A DNA stretch of 64,000 nt from Stackebrandtia albiflava (GTDB taxonomy: Bacteria; Actinomycetota; Actinomycetes; Mycobacteriales; Micromonosporaceae): positions 62,001 through 126,000 of the forward strand of contig NZ_VLLL01000006.1 of the NCBI RefSeq assembly GCF_007994225.1, written 5' to 3'. The position numbers and the translations under genes were made by a program. Positions 17,520 to 25,076 of this stretch are shown piece by piece. The notes beneath the pieces were generated by a model. That model was not told the DNA's origin and made no database searches. It saw nothing but the letters and a program-made list of their open reading frames with translations. Positions within the stretch are counted from its first letter, which is position 1; every line of letters starts with the position of its first letter.

Positions 17520-18488
17520 GTGAACCTCAACTGGATCTACACCGCCATCTCGTGGCTGCTGCTTCGATGGCACGAGCTGTGGGGGCAGGTGGTCCCCGAA
17601 GACGCGGTACTCGGTACGAACTGGTCCTGGGTGCTGGCGATCGTGTTCCTCGTCATCACCATCCGGGTGATCCTCTTCCCGCTGTTCATCAAGCAGATCA
17701 AGTCGCAGCGGGCGATGCAGGCGCTCGCGCCGCAGCTCAAGGAACTCCAGAACAAGTACAAGAACGACCGCGAGACGCTGCAGCGCGAGATGGTCGAGCT
17801 GTACCGCAAGGAGAAGGCCAACCCGCTGATGGGTTGCCTCCCGCTGCTGCTCCAGGCGCCCGTGTTCATCGGACTCCTCCACGTCCTGCGACGCATCAAC
17901 CCCGACAACGTCTACGAGCCCAACTGGACGCTGTACGGCTGGACCACCGACCAGTGGTTCAGCGCGCTGGGCTCCCACGTGTTCGGCGCGCCCATCTGGG
18001 GCACCTTCACCACCAGCGCCTCGCAGCTCGCCGGCACCGGCAGCGACCCCCTCACCGTCAAGGTGGTGTCCGGGATCCTGGTCATCGTCATGACCGCGAC
18101 CACCTTCCTCACCACCCGGCAGATGATCCTCAAGACCGGTTGGAACCCCGACCCGCAGCAGCGGATGATCCAGAAGGTGATGCTCTACGGCATCCCCGTG
18201 ATGCTGCTGTTCTCCGGTGTCATCTTCCCGATCGGCGTCATCGTCTACTGGGTCATCAACAACGCGTTCTCGCTCGGCCAGCAGATCTGGGTGCTGCGCA
18301 AGTACCCGCCGCCGCAGAACATCACCGGCGCGAACCTTCCGGCGAAGAAGACCGCCAAGCCGGGCAGCAAGAAGCACGCCCAGGAGCTGAAGGAAAAGCA
18401 GGAACGGGCCAAGGCACTGGCGCCGAAGGTGGGCGCCAAGCCAACCAACCGAAAGAAGGGGGGTGCCACGCGTGGCGCCAGTAAGTGA
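17520..18488 (+). CDS. yidC: Membrane protein insertase YidC (Oxa1 family)
   Basis: A 322-residue insertase of the Gram-positive type, without the large periplasmic domain. It starts with an amphipathic helix and TM1 (WSWVLAIVFLVITIRVILFP) carrying the conserved groove Arg. KQIKSQRAMQALAPQLKELQ begins the cytoplasmic coiled hairpin, and later helices include PVMLLFSGVIFPIGVIVYW. The C-tail is Lys/Ala-rich (ribosome binding). GTG 17520 is the only start that keeps this N-terminus. The 3' end overlaps jag. Confidence 0.97.
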   Translation: MNLNWIYTAISWLLLRWHELWGQVVPEDAVLGTNWSWVLAIVFLVITIRVILFPLFIKQIKSQRAMQALAPQLKELQNKYKNDRETLQREMVELYRKEKANPLMGCLPLLLQAPVFIGLLHVLRRINPDNVYEPNWTLYGWTTDQWFSALGSHVFGAPIWGTFTTSASQLAGTGSDPLTVKVVSGILVIVMTATTFLTTRQMILKTGWNPDPQQRMIQKVMLYGIPVMLLFSGVIFPIGVIVYWVINNAFSLGQQIWVLRKYPPPQNITGANLPAKKTAKPGSKKHAQELKEKQERAKALAPKVGAKPTNRKKGGATRGASK

Positions 18489-18987
18489 AGCCGAAACCCC
18501 GGCTCCGGCCGCCGACGACGTCACCGAGGACGAACTGTTCGCCGAGAGTGAGATCGCGGCCGACTACCTTGAGGGTTTCCTCGACATCATCGACAGCGAC
18601 GGTGACATCGACGAACTGGTCGTGGGGGACCGGCCGGTCGTGGAGATCGTCGGAGGCGGTCTCGGAAAGCTCATCGGCACCAACGGCGCGACCATGGAGG
18701 CGTTGCAGGAGCTCGCCCGGCTGGCGATCTACCGCAAGACCGGCGAACACAGCCGCCTCATGCTCGACGTCGGCGGATACCGCGCGAACCGTCGCAAGGA
18801 ACTGACCGCGCTCGCGGAACGGACGGCCTCCAAGGTCCTCGACACCGGCAGGCTGGTGCGCCTGGAGAGCATGAGCGCCTTCGAGCGCAAGTGCGTCCAC
18901 GACGTCATCAACGCCACCGACGGCGTCGAGAGCGAGTCCGAGGGCAGCGAACCCAACCGCCGAATCGTGGTCCGACCGACCTCGTGA
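18472..18987 (+). CDS. jag: KH/R3H RNA-binding protein (Jag/KhpB)
   Basis: A 171-residue RNA-binding protein. An acidic N-terminus leads to a KH-type domain with the GxxG loop in GKLIGTNGATMEALQ, then an R3H domain with RKELTALAERTASKV and the R-x3-H motif in ERKCVHDV. The Jag_N extension of firmicutes is absent, as usual in actinobacteria. I prefer GTG 18472, about 9 bp after GAAGGGGGG, over GTG 18463, which lies against that site. It overlaps yidC by 17 bp and its TGA overlaps the rsmG ATG by 1 bp. Confidence 0.92.
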   Translation: MAPVSEAETPAPAADDVTEDELFAESEIAADYLEGFLDIIDSDGDIDELVVGDRPVVEIVGGGLGKLIGTNGATMEALQELARLAIYRKTGEHSRLMLDVGGYRANRRKELTALAERTASKVLDTGRLVRLESMSAFERKCVHDVINATDGVESESEGSEPNRRIVVRPTS

Positions 18988-19712
18988 TGACAGAAGACGC
19001 AAACACGGCGGGACCCTCCGGTGTGGAGGGTCCCGCCGTTTCACGTGACACCGCCGCCCCCGCCGAACCCGCGGCCGAACTGACCGGCCAACCCGAGGGC
19101 GTCCGCGCCGCCGCGGCGGAACTCTTCGGCGCCCGCCTCGACACCGCCGTCGCCTACGCCGGGCTGCTCGCCACCGACGGCGTGGTCCGTGGACTCATCG
19201 GCCCACGAGAGGTGCCCCGGCTCTGGGAGCGCCACCTGCTCAACTGCGCCGCCCTCACCGAACTCGTCCCCGCCGACTCCGACGTCCTCGACATCGGGTC
19301 CGGGGCCGGACTCCCCGGCATCCCGCTCGCCGTCGCCCGCCCCGACCTGTGGGTGACGCTCGTCGAACCGATGGAACGCCGGACCGCGTTCCTCACCGAG
19401 ACCGTCGAACGACTCGGACTCGACAACGTCGAAGTGCTGCGGTCCCGCGCCGAATCGGTCTCCCCCAAGGGAAAGGCCGACGTGGTGACCTCCCGTGCGG
19501 TGGCGGCGCTCCCCAAACTCGCCGGCTGGTGTCTCCCGCTCGCCCGCCGGGGCGGACTGGTCCTGGCGATCAAGGGATCGTCCGCGCCACAGGAGGTGGA
19601 GGACTACGTCGCGCAACGCCGCTCCCGGAGGGCCGAGCAACCGGCCGTGGTCCGGTGCGGCGAGAAGCTGCTGGACGTTCCGACGACCGTGATCCGGCTC
19701 CGCCGTCCGTGA
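18987..19712 (+). CDS. rsmG: 16S rRNA (guanine-N7) methyltransferase RsmG
   Basis: A 241-residue SAM-dependent methyltransferase acting on G527 (E. coli numbering) of 16S rRNA. SAM site VLDIGSGAGLPGIPLAV, then WVTLVEPMERRTAFL, SRAVAALPKLAGWCLPL and LVLAIKGSSAPQEV are typical. The first 40 residues are a low-complexity extension whose AVSRDTAA segment is encoded by a degenerate parS (19037-19052). ATG 18987 overlaps the jag stop (TGATG). A long palindrome follows the stop. Confidence 0.95.
   Translation: MTEDANTAGPSGVEGPAVSRDTAAPAEPAAELTGQPEGVRAAAAELFGARLDTAVAYAGLLATDGVVRGLIGPREVPRLWERHLLNCAALTELVPADSDVLDIGSGAGLPGIPLAVARPDLWVTLVEPMERRTAFLTETVERLGLDNVEVLRSRAESVSPKGKADVVTSRAVAALPKLAGWCLPLARRGGLVLAIKGSSAPQEVEDYVAQRRSRRAEQPAVVRCGEKLLDVPTTVIRLRRP
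19037..19052. promoter_or_regulatory. Degenerate parS-like site inside rsmG
   Basis: CGTTTCACGTGACACC matches the parS consensus TGTTTCACGTGAAACA at 13 of 16 positions, with the central TTTCACGTGA intact. It lies in the non-conserved N-terminal coding part of rsmG. Confidence 0.45.
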
Positions 19713-19735
19713 CGGCCGGCCCGGCCGTGTATTAC

Positions 19736-19763
19736 CGCCGTGGGCGCGATCGCGCCCACGGCG
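19736..19763 (+). terminator. Palindromic terminator after rsmG
   Basis: A perfect 28-bp palindrome (CGCCGTGGGCGCGA and its complement) lies 24 bp after the rsmG stop. It can fold into a 12-bp stem with a GATC loop. Confidence 0.65.
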
Positions 19764-20326
19764 TTCGTGTTCTCACCGGCGGCGAGTGTCGCCGGGTGGA
19801 GTGCGGGTTCGGCGGTGTCCTGCGGTGTTTCGGTCCTCCGGGGTGACACGCGGCGTCCGGGGACACGTGGTGACGGTGGTCTTCGCCGGAACCCGCGACG
19901 CCGGACTCGATGCCGAGATGCGGGGCGTGGGGTGCGTGTGCGGCATGTGCCTCGACTCGTTGTGGCCGTGGGTCCTCGATCAGCCTCGGGCTCCTGCGTC
20001 CGTCACCGACGGCGGCGTCCACTTCGCGGTGGGCGGCGGTTCCCTTTCTGGAATGCCTTCCGTGCCGAAGGGATGGGGACGGCACGGGTCGGCCGGCCGG
20101 TACGCGGCCGGGCTGGTCGCCCGGCTTCCGACGGCGTCCGGCCCGGATCGGCACAGGCGGGCCTCTGTGGCAGTGTGGTGCCGATGCCCGCCCGCCGTCA
20201 CCGGCCTTCGGTCGGCCCGGCGCGGCGGCTTCCCACCCGGGCGACGTCGACGGGGCCTCGAAGGAACGGGGGCCGGGCGAGGGGGACGGCCGGCCGGCCG
20301 AGAGAGATGACGCCCCGATCGATCTC
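19764..20326. other. Non-coding stretch upstream of parA
   Basis: Several long frames exist on both strands but give Arg/Gly/Pro-rich translations without ribosome-binding sites or known motifs. I see no RNA gene or gene remnant here. Confidence 0.4.
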
Positions 20327-20433
20327 GGGGGCCGCCACTCCTCCTCCCCATGGCGTCGAGCCTATGGGCCGATGTGGGGGTGTGTCGAGGCCGAAGCGCG
20401 GGGGCTGTGGATAACCCGCCGGTTGTGGACGGA
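20327..20433 (+). repeat. Dispersed intergenic repeat, copy A
   Basis: The left end is GGGGGCCGCCACTCCTCC, followed by TCCCCATGGCGTCGAGCCTA; these 38 bases recur identically in copy C. About 40 bp further, two reverse-strand DnaA-box-like sites end the unit: TGTGGATAA (20406-20414) and TGTGGACGG (20425-20433). It is intergenic, 83 bp before an exact parS. Confidence 0.75.
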
Positions 20434-20516
20434 TCCGGGGTGGCCCCGGCGACATGCGGCGATGCGGCATGTGGATACGTCGACGCGCCGGGTCGCACGG
20501 CATCCGGACACGCCAA

Positions 20517-20532
20517 TGTTTCACGTGAAACA
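20517..20532. promoter_or_regulatory. parS centromere site, exact
   Basis: TGTTTCACGTGAAACA is a perfect copy of the bacterial parS palindrome, the loading site of the ParB clamp. It lies 86 bp upstream of the chosen parA start. Confidence 0.95.
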
Positions 20533-20618
20533 TCGCGGCCCACGGGTGTGCGAAGGTGTTAGCGGAAATCGACCTGGGGCATTGCGTCAAAGGGCCGCCA
20601 TGGCCGTACTCTTGCGGA

Positions 20619-21800
20619 GTGCGTGAGAACTGGGATGAAGGTGAAGTCAGTCGCGAGCGCATTCGAGAGGTGCTGGACTCCGCGACACGGCCCGATTTAG
20701 CTGCCGACGGTGACCGGCCTGGTAATGAGACGACTCATGGAGCACAGATGCGAGCTGACCACACATGGGAGACTTCGGGCGCCGTTTCACGTGCGATCAC
20801 GGCCGCGGCCGAAGCTACGGATCCCCAGTTTCCGCAACAGAAGCCGAATGTTCCACGTGAAACAGAGACCGAATGGCCGTCGCCCTGGGACGACGACCTA
20901 CCTCTCGCCCGTGAGGCGCAGCGCGCCGTCAAGGTGTTGAATCCCGGCGGCGGAGTGTCGATGCCCCGTCCCCGTCGCCGCCGCGTCCTGGGGATCGCGA
21001 ACCAGAAGGGCGGCGTCGGAAAGACGACCTCGGCCGTCAATCTCGCGGTGGCACTCGCACTCCACGGCAACCGCGTCATGGTGATCGACCTCGACCCGCA
21101 GGGCAACGCGTCCACCGGACTCGGTGTGGAGCACGGGGCCGGAACACCCTCCATCTACGAGGCACTCATCGAGGGCGTTCCGCTCGTCGAGGTGACCCAG
21201 GCGGTCGAGGGCATCCCGAACCTGGTGTGCGCTCCCGCGACGATCGACCTCGCCGGCGCGGAGGTGGAATTGGTGTCGCTCGTCGCGCGGGAGAACCGAC
21301 TGCAGCGCGCCATCGCGGGTTACCCGCACGAGATCGACTACATCCTGATCGACTGCCCGCCTTCGCTGGGCCTGCTCACCGTCAACGCGATGGTCGCCGC
21401 CGAGGAGGTGTTGATCCCGATCCAGTGTGAGTACTACGCCCTGGAGGGACTCGGACAGTTGCTCCGCAACATCGAGCTCGTCAAGGTGCACCTGAATCCC
21501 CGGCTTCAGGTGTCGACGATCCTGCTGACGATGTACGACAAGCGGACCAAGCTCGCCGATCAGGTCGAGCAGGAGGTGCGCAGTCACTTCGGTGACACCG
21601 TGTTGAAGGCGGTCGTGCCCCGTAGCGTCCGGGTGTCGGAGGCACCGGGATACGGGCAGTCCGTCATGACGTACGACCCGGGTTCCCGGGGAGCGACGAG
21701 TTACTTCGAGGCGGCCGAAGAGATCGCCTTGCGAGGCGCGGCAATGGGGGCATCGTTATGCGCAAGAAGGGTGGTCTCGGACGAGGACTGGCGGCACTGA
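20619..21800 (+). CDS. parA: Chromosome partitioning ATPase ParA (Soj)
   Basis: A P-loop ATPase that binds DNA nonspecifically and moves ParB-parS complexes. The core starts near residue 125 with LGIANQKGGVGKTTSAVNLA (deviant Walker A), then VIDLDPQGNASTGLG, DYILIDCPPSLGLLTVNAM and RSVRVSEAPGYGQS. The N-terminal extension of about 120 residues is low-complexity and embeds a parS-like site (NVPRETE). Start choice is uncertain: GTG 20619 has TACTCT 12 bp upstream, fitting a leaderless mRNA, while ATG 20748 would give a shorter form. The 3' end overlaps parB by 43 bp. Confidence 0.93.
   Translation: MRENWDEGEVSRERIREVLDSATRPDLAADGDRPGNETTHGAQMRADHTWETSGAVSRAITAAAEATDPQFPQQKPNVPRETETEWPSPWDDDLPLAREAQRAVKVLNPGGGVSMPRPRRRRVLGIANQKGGVGKTTSAVNLAVALALHGNRVMVIDLDPQGNASTGLGVEHGAGTPSIYEALIEGVPLVEVTQAVEGIPNLVCAPATIDLAGAEVELVSLVARENRLQRAIAGYPHEIDYILIDCPPSLGLLTVNAMVAAEEVLIPIQCEYYALEGLGQLLRNIELVKVHLNPRLQVSTILLTMYDKRTKLADQVEQEVRSHFGDTVLKAVVPRSVRVSEAPGYGQSVMTYDPGSRGATSYFEAAEEIALRGAAMGASLCARRVVSDEDWRH
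20849..20864. promoter_or_regulatory. parS-like site inside parA
   Basis: TGTTCCACGTGAAACA differs from exact parS at one base. It encodes part of N-V-P-R-E-T in the non-conserved N-terminal extension of ParA. Confidence 0.75.
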
Positions 21801-22840
21801 TTCCGCCGTCCCCGGCCGAGGATGTTTCACGTGAAACGGCGTCGGAGGACGAGTCGCTGCCGACGCCGCGGCCTTCCCAGGACGACATCGCCTTCACCGG
21901 CGAATCGGCGGAGGCACCCGATGTTCCACGTGAAACGACACCGGAACTTCTGCCCGTACCGGGCGCGAAATTCAAGTTGATCCCGCTCGATTCGCTCGCC
22001 GTCAACCCGAAGCAGCCCCGCGAGGACTTCGCCCCGGAGGAACTCGACGAGCTGAAGGTGTCGCTCGGCGAGGTCGGGATGCTGCAGCCGATCGCGGTGC
22101 GGCCCCTGCCGCCGAACACGGTGCGCGTGGTCAAGAACGAGGACGACGAGGACGTCGAACGGGTCTTCGAGTACGAACTCGTCATGGGGGAACGCCGGAC
22201 CCGTGCCGCGCGCGCCCTCGGTTGGGAGACCGTTCCCGCCATCGTCCGGGAGACCAAGGACGAGGACCTCCTCAAGGAGGCCCTGCTGGAGAACATCCAC
22301 CGGGTGCAGTTGAACCCGCTGGAGGAGGCCGCGGCATACCAACAGCTTCTCGAGGAGTTCGGCGCGACGCAGGAGGATCTGTCGAAGCGGATCGGGCGCA
22401 GCCGGTCGCAGATCTCGAACATGATCCGGTTGCTGAGTCTGCCCGCCGGGCTGCAGAAGCAGGTGGCCGCCGGTGTCCTCACTTTCGGGCACGCGCGTGC
22501 GCTGTTGGCGCTGCCGAACACCGATCGGCAGCACGCGGTGGCGAAGCGGATCGTTCAGGAGGGTCTCTCGGTCCGGACCACCGAGGAGGTCGTGCGCTTG
22601 GAGAACGGCGGCCGGATTCCGGACGGCGACCTGGCGCAGTCGGTGCCGGCGAAGAAGCGGGCCACCAAGATCCACTCGCCGGGGGTCACGGATCTCGCCG
22701 ATCGGCTCTCGGACCGGTTCGAGACGCGCGTGAAGGTCGCGTTGGGGCAGAAGAAGGGCAAGATCGTCATCGAGTTCGGCAGTATCGCCGATCTGGAGCG
22801 GATCGCGAAGAGCATGGGCCTGGACTCCCGCGAGAACTGA
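21758..22840 (+). CDS. parB: Chromosome partitioning protein ParB (Spo0J)
   Basis: A 360-residue CTP-dependent DNA clamp. It opens MRKKGGLGRGLAALIP, the ParA-stimulating N-terminal motif. The ParB/Srx domain has IPLDSLAVNPKQPREDF and the CTP-binding GERRTRAARALG; the HTH domain has ATQEDLSKRIGRSRSQISNM, which reads parS. The C-terminal part is a short dimerisation region. Two parS-like sites are encoded near residues 22-60 in the linker (DVSRETA, DVPRETT). It overlaps parA and is followed by two terminators. Confidence 0.97.
   Translation: MRKKGGLGRGLAALIPPSPAEDVSRETASEDESLPTPRPSQDDIAFTGESAEAPDVPRETTPELLPVPGAKFKLIPLDSLAVNPKQPREDFAPEELDELKVSLGEVGMLQPIAVRPLPPNTVRVVKNEDDEDVERVFEYELVMGERRTRAARALGWETVPAIVRETKDEDLLKEALLENIHRVQLNPLEEAAAYQQLLEEFGATQEDLSKRIGRSRSQISNMIRLLSLPAGLQKQVAAGVLTFGHARALLALPNTDRQHAVAKRIVQEGLSVRTTEEVVRLENGGRIPDGDLAQSVPAKKRATKIHSPGVTDLADRLSDRFETRVKVALGQKKGKIVIEFGSIADLERIAKSMGLDSREN
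21823..21838. promoter_or_regulatory. parS-like site inside parB (first)
   Basis: TGTTTCACGTGAAACG matches parS at 15 of 16 bases and encodes D-V-S-R-E-T near residue 25 of ParB. Confidence 0.8.
21922..21937. promoter_or_regulatory. parS-like site inside parB (second)
   Basis: TGTTCCACGTGAAACG matches parS at 14 of 16 bases and encodes D-V-P-R-E-T in the ParB linker, 99 bp after the first copy. Confidence 0.65.
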
Positions 22841-22854
22841 TCCCGGGAGTATTC

Positions 22855-22883
22855 ACCGGTCACCGGATTCTCCGGTGACCGGT
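22855..22883 (+). terminator. First terminator after parB
   Basis: A 13-bp stem ACCGGTCACCGGA / TCCGGTGACCGGT with a 3-nt loop, then TCTTCGT, begins 15 bp after the parB stop. Confidence 0.8.
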
Positions 22884-22929
22884 TCTTCGTGTCATCGGGT
22901 GGCCCGGATCGTCTCCGGACAGCACGAAC

Positions 22930-22957
22930 ACCGCCGAGGTCGTCGGCGGTTTTTTTG
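22930..22957 (+). terminator. Second, classical intrinsic terminator after parB
   Basis: Stem ACCGCCGA / TCGGCGGT with a 5-nt loop runs straight into seven further T residues. It is one of the few true U-tract terminators in the window. Confidence 0.88.
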
Positions 22958-23072
22958 TTTCACTCATTCGGTTGTCTGAGAACGTCGGTGTGGTCGACGG
23001 TCCGGCTCACGTGTCCGCATGTCTCCCCCGCTGGGCGACATGACCGACGTGGCGAACACCTGGAACGTGGAA

Positions 23073-23088
23073 TGTTTCACGTGAAACA
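23073..23088. promoter_or_regulatory. parS centromere site, exact, downstream of parB
   Basis: TGTTTCACGTGAAACA, identical to the site at 20517, so that parAB is bracketed by two exact sites 2.55 kb apart. Confidence 0.95.
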
Positions 23089-23438
23089 TCGCGTCGTGGG
23101 TGTGGAGCACCGACCGGAACGAGTGACGAGGTGGTCCGCGTCCCCGGGGTTCGGGCGGCGGTGCCACGCCGACCGGAGGGGCCGGTCGGGACCGGATCGG
23201 GGTGACGGTTCGGCCGACGACACGTGCGACCCGGTGGAGGCCGTGGGCCATCCAGAGCCACAGCGCCCACCAGGTCGATGGTGGGATCGGCCGGCCGGAC
23301 ATACATCGGTGTCTATCAGCACGGCGCCCGGTGTGGCGGGAGGCGCGCCGGAGGCCCACCGCCGGAAGCGACGCGCGTCATACCGGACTTTGAGAAAGCA
23401 TCTGGTGCCCGGGAGAACCATCGGGCACTGTTGTATCC
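23089..23438. other. Non-coding stretch between parS and an acetyltransferase
   Basis: No convincing gene, RNA or repeat was seen; frames here are Arg/Gly-rich without start signals. Confidence 0.4.
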
Positions 23439-23999
23439 GTGCATTCCGCTACAGCGGTCGGCCCGGACGCGGCTGCCGAAACAATCGAAGTCCTGGTGGA
23501 TCCACCGGTGACCACGGCCCTGGTGGACGAACTCACCGAGCTGTGGGCGAAGGTGACGAACTCGGGTGGATCGGTGGGCTTCGTCGCCCCGGTCACCGAG
23601 GAGGGGGTTCGACCGCACACCGTGGCCATCCTCTCCCGGGTCATCGACGGCAGCGACACCTTGGTCGCCTTGACGAAGGGAGGACAGATCGTCGCATGGT
23701 GCGTTCTCGCCGCCAACGACAGTCCGCCGCGTCAGGGTTGGCGGAACGTCCGTCACGTGCAGGTGGATCCGGACAGTCAGGGCGGCGGGCTCGGCGGTCG
23801 GTTGCTCCAGGCGGTCGAGGCGGTCGCGCGAGGCGTCCTGGGGTTGGAGGCGTTGAGCCTGAAGGTACGGACCGGTACGGGTGCCGAGGAGTTCTACCGC
23901 CGGCACGGCTTCGTCGAGGTCGGCCGGTTGCCCGGTGCCGTCAAGGTCGCCGAGGACGACTACCGGGACGACATCATCATGTGGCGGCGGTTGCGGTAG
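23439..23999 (+). CDS. GNAT family N-acetyltransferase
   Basis: A 186-residue acetyltransferase. After about 45 residues the domain shows HTVAILSRVIDGSDTLVALTKGGQIVAWCVL, the acetyl-CoA binding segment VQVDPDSQGGGLGGRLLQAVE, and the closing AEEFYRRHGFVEVGRLPGAV. Substrate unknown. The start is GTG 23439, and a TTGTAT (23431-23436) just upstream could be part of its promoter; the exact start is uncertain because no ribosome-binding site is visible. It stands alone downstream of parB. Confidence 0.82.
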   Translation: MHSATAVGPDAAAETIEVLVDPPVTTALVDELTELWAKVTNSGGSVGFVAPVTEEGVRPHTVAILSRVIDGSDTLVALTKGGQIVAWCVLAANDSPPRQGWRNVRHVQVDPDSQGGGLGGRLLQAVEAVARGVLGLEALSLKVRTGTGAEEFYRRHGFVEVGRLPGAVKVAEDDYRDDIIMWRRLR

Positions 24000-24067
24000 C
24001 CGCGCGGCGGATGATCTCCGGCCGCCGGTCGGTCCGGGTGCCGTCAGGTATGCGGTAACTTCTATCT

Positions 24068-24616
24068 GTGGCAGGCAACCCCCGATCTCAGCAGCTTCCG
24101 GATTTCGTGACCTGGCCCGCTTTTCCGTTCGAGGGCGACCTTCGGTTGAAGCCGATCGCCCCCGCATCGGACGTGGAGCCGCCCCGGCGTGGCGAGGAGC
24201 CCGGTGAGTGCGTGTCGTGTCTCACCGGGGACGACGGCTATCTGTGGACGAACGACCGTTGGCGGGTGAAGACCCCGCCGAAGCCTTCGGGGTTGCCGGT
24301 CGTCGTCATCCTGGAGACGCGCGCGCATCTCGATCTCGGCGACCTCTCGACGATGCACGCCGCGGAGTTGGGTGTCTTGACGGTGCGTCTCGAACGGGCG
24401 ATCCGGTCGCTCGACTCGGTCGCGCGGGTGCACGTCAATCGCTGGGGTGACGGTTCGGCCCACCTCCAGTTGTGGTTCCTGGCCCGCCCGAAGGGCCACC
24501 TGCAGCTTCGGGGGCCGTTCATGACGATGTGGGACGACATCCTGCCGCCGACCGAGGAGTCGCAGTGGCGCAGCGACCTGGAGTACCTCCGGGCGTGGCT
24601 GGACGACACCGACTGA
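24068..24616 (+). CDS. HIT-like (AP4A hydrolase/GalT fold) protein
   Basis: A 182-residue protein conserved in layout with actinobacterial HIT-like proteins: a CVSC pair near residue 49, GYLWTNDRWRVKTPPKPSG, VVVILETRAHLDLGDLS, a long helix, and HVNRWGDGSAHLQLWFLARP at the place of the histidine triad. Only one His remains in the triad position, so nucleotide hydrolase activity is doubtful. GTG 24068 has TAACTT 12 bp upstream and no ribosome-binding site, consistent with leaderless translation. Family assignment is from pattern and not firm. Confidence 0.6.
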   Translation: MAGNPRSQQLPDFVTWPAFPFEGDLRLKPIAPASDVEPPRRGEEPGECVSCLTGDDGYLWTNDRWRVKTPPKPSGLPVVVILETRAHLDLGDLSTMHAAELGVLTVRLERAIRSLDSVARVHVNRWGDGSAHLQLWFLARPKGHLQLRGPFMTMWDDILPPTEESQWRSDLEYLRAWLDDTD

Positions 24617-24626
24617 ACTGGGCGGG

Positions 24627-24731
24627 TTTTCCACAATGCCCCGGTTATCCACAACCTTCGCGGACAGCGCTGGACGGGCGCCTCGAATCGGTTCTACGCT
24701 CAAGCCATGGGGTGGAGGATGGCGGCCCCCC
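24627..24731 (-). repeat. Dispersed intergenic repeat, copy B
   Basis: Read on the minus strand, it starts GGGGGGCCGCCATCCTCC, continues CCCCATGGC and TGAGCGTA, and ends with the box pair TGTGGATAA (24645-24653) and TGTGGAAAA (24627-24635), 18 bp apart. It differs from copies A and C by a few indels and substitutions. It lies 10 bp after the HIT-like gene. Confidence 0.7.
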
Positions 24732-24834
24732 GGCTCGTCGGCGGGTGCCGGGGTGGGCGTGGGCGGGTCGTCGTCCTGGGGCACACGGCTCGGTGGTGGT
24801 TGTGGAGCCGGGGTGGAAACCGGTGGGAATGCGA

Positions 24835-24865
24835 AAACCGGAACCGATCACGTCGGTTCCGGTTT
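24835..24865 (-). terminator. Terminator of tRNA-Phe
   Basis: A perfect 13-bp stem AAACCGGAACCGA / TCGGTTCCGGTTT with a 5-nt loop lies 6 bp past the tRNA on the minus strand and ends in TTTT there. Confidence 0.85.
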
Positions 24866-24870
24866 CTCGG

Positions 24871-24944
24871 TGGCCAGGGCCGGGGTCGAACCGGCGACCT
24901 CTCACTTTTCAGGCGAGCGCTCGTACCAACTGAGCTACCTGGCC
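24871..24944 (-). tRNA. tRNA-Phe (GAA), CCA not encoded
   Basis: A 74-nt cloverleaf: acceptor GGCCAGG/CCTGGCC, D arm AGCTCAGTTGGTACGAGC, anticodon loop CTGAAAA with anticodon GAA, T arm GCCGG-TTCGACC-CCGGC. After the discriminator A the genome reads CCG, so the CCA end must be added by enzyme. Confidence 0.96.
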
Positions 24945-25076
24945 GGGATAGAGCCATGCATACGTTACCGCATGAGTGGGCGAGGCCGCATCCGGGATAC
25001 CGGTGGCGGCGACAGCGGGCGTCCGTGACCGCGGACGTCACGATTCGGTCCCGCACGGCTCGGTGTGGCGGTCGGG

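Noticed and set aside
19786-20310. 174-codon frame upstream of parA
   Set aside because: Gly/Arg-rich composition, no ribosome-binding site, no recognisable domain, and it overlaps equally long frames on both strands.
20783-20798. Further parS-like sequence in parA
   Set aside because: Only 11 of 16 bases match and the right half is lost, so it was not listed as a site.
22889-24058. 389-codon frame downstream of parB
   Set aside because: It begins within the terminator hairpin region, includes a parS, and runs out of frame through the acetyltransferase gene, which has real GNAT motifs.
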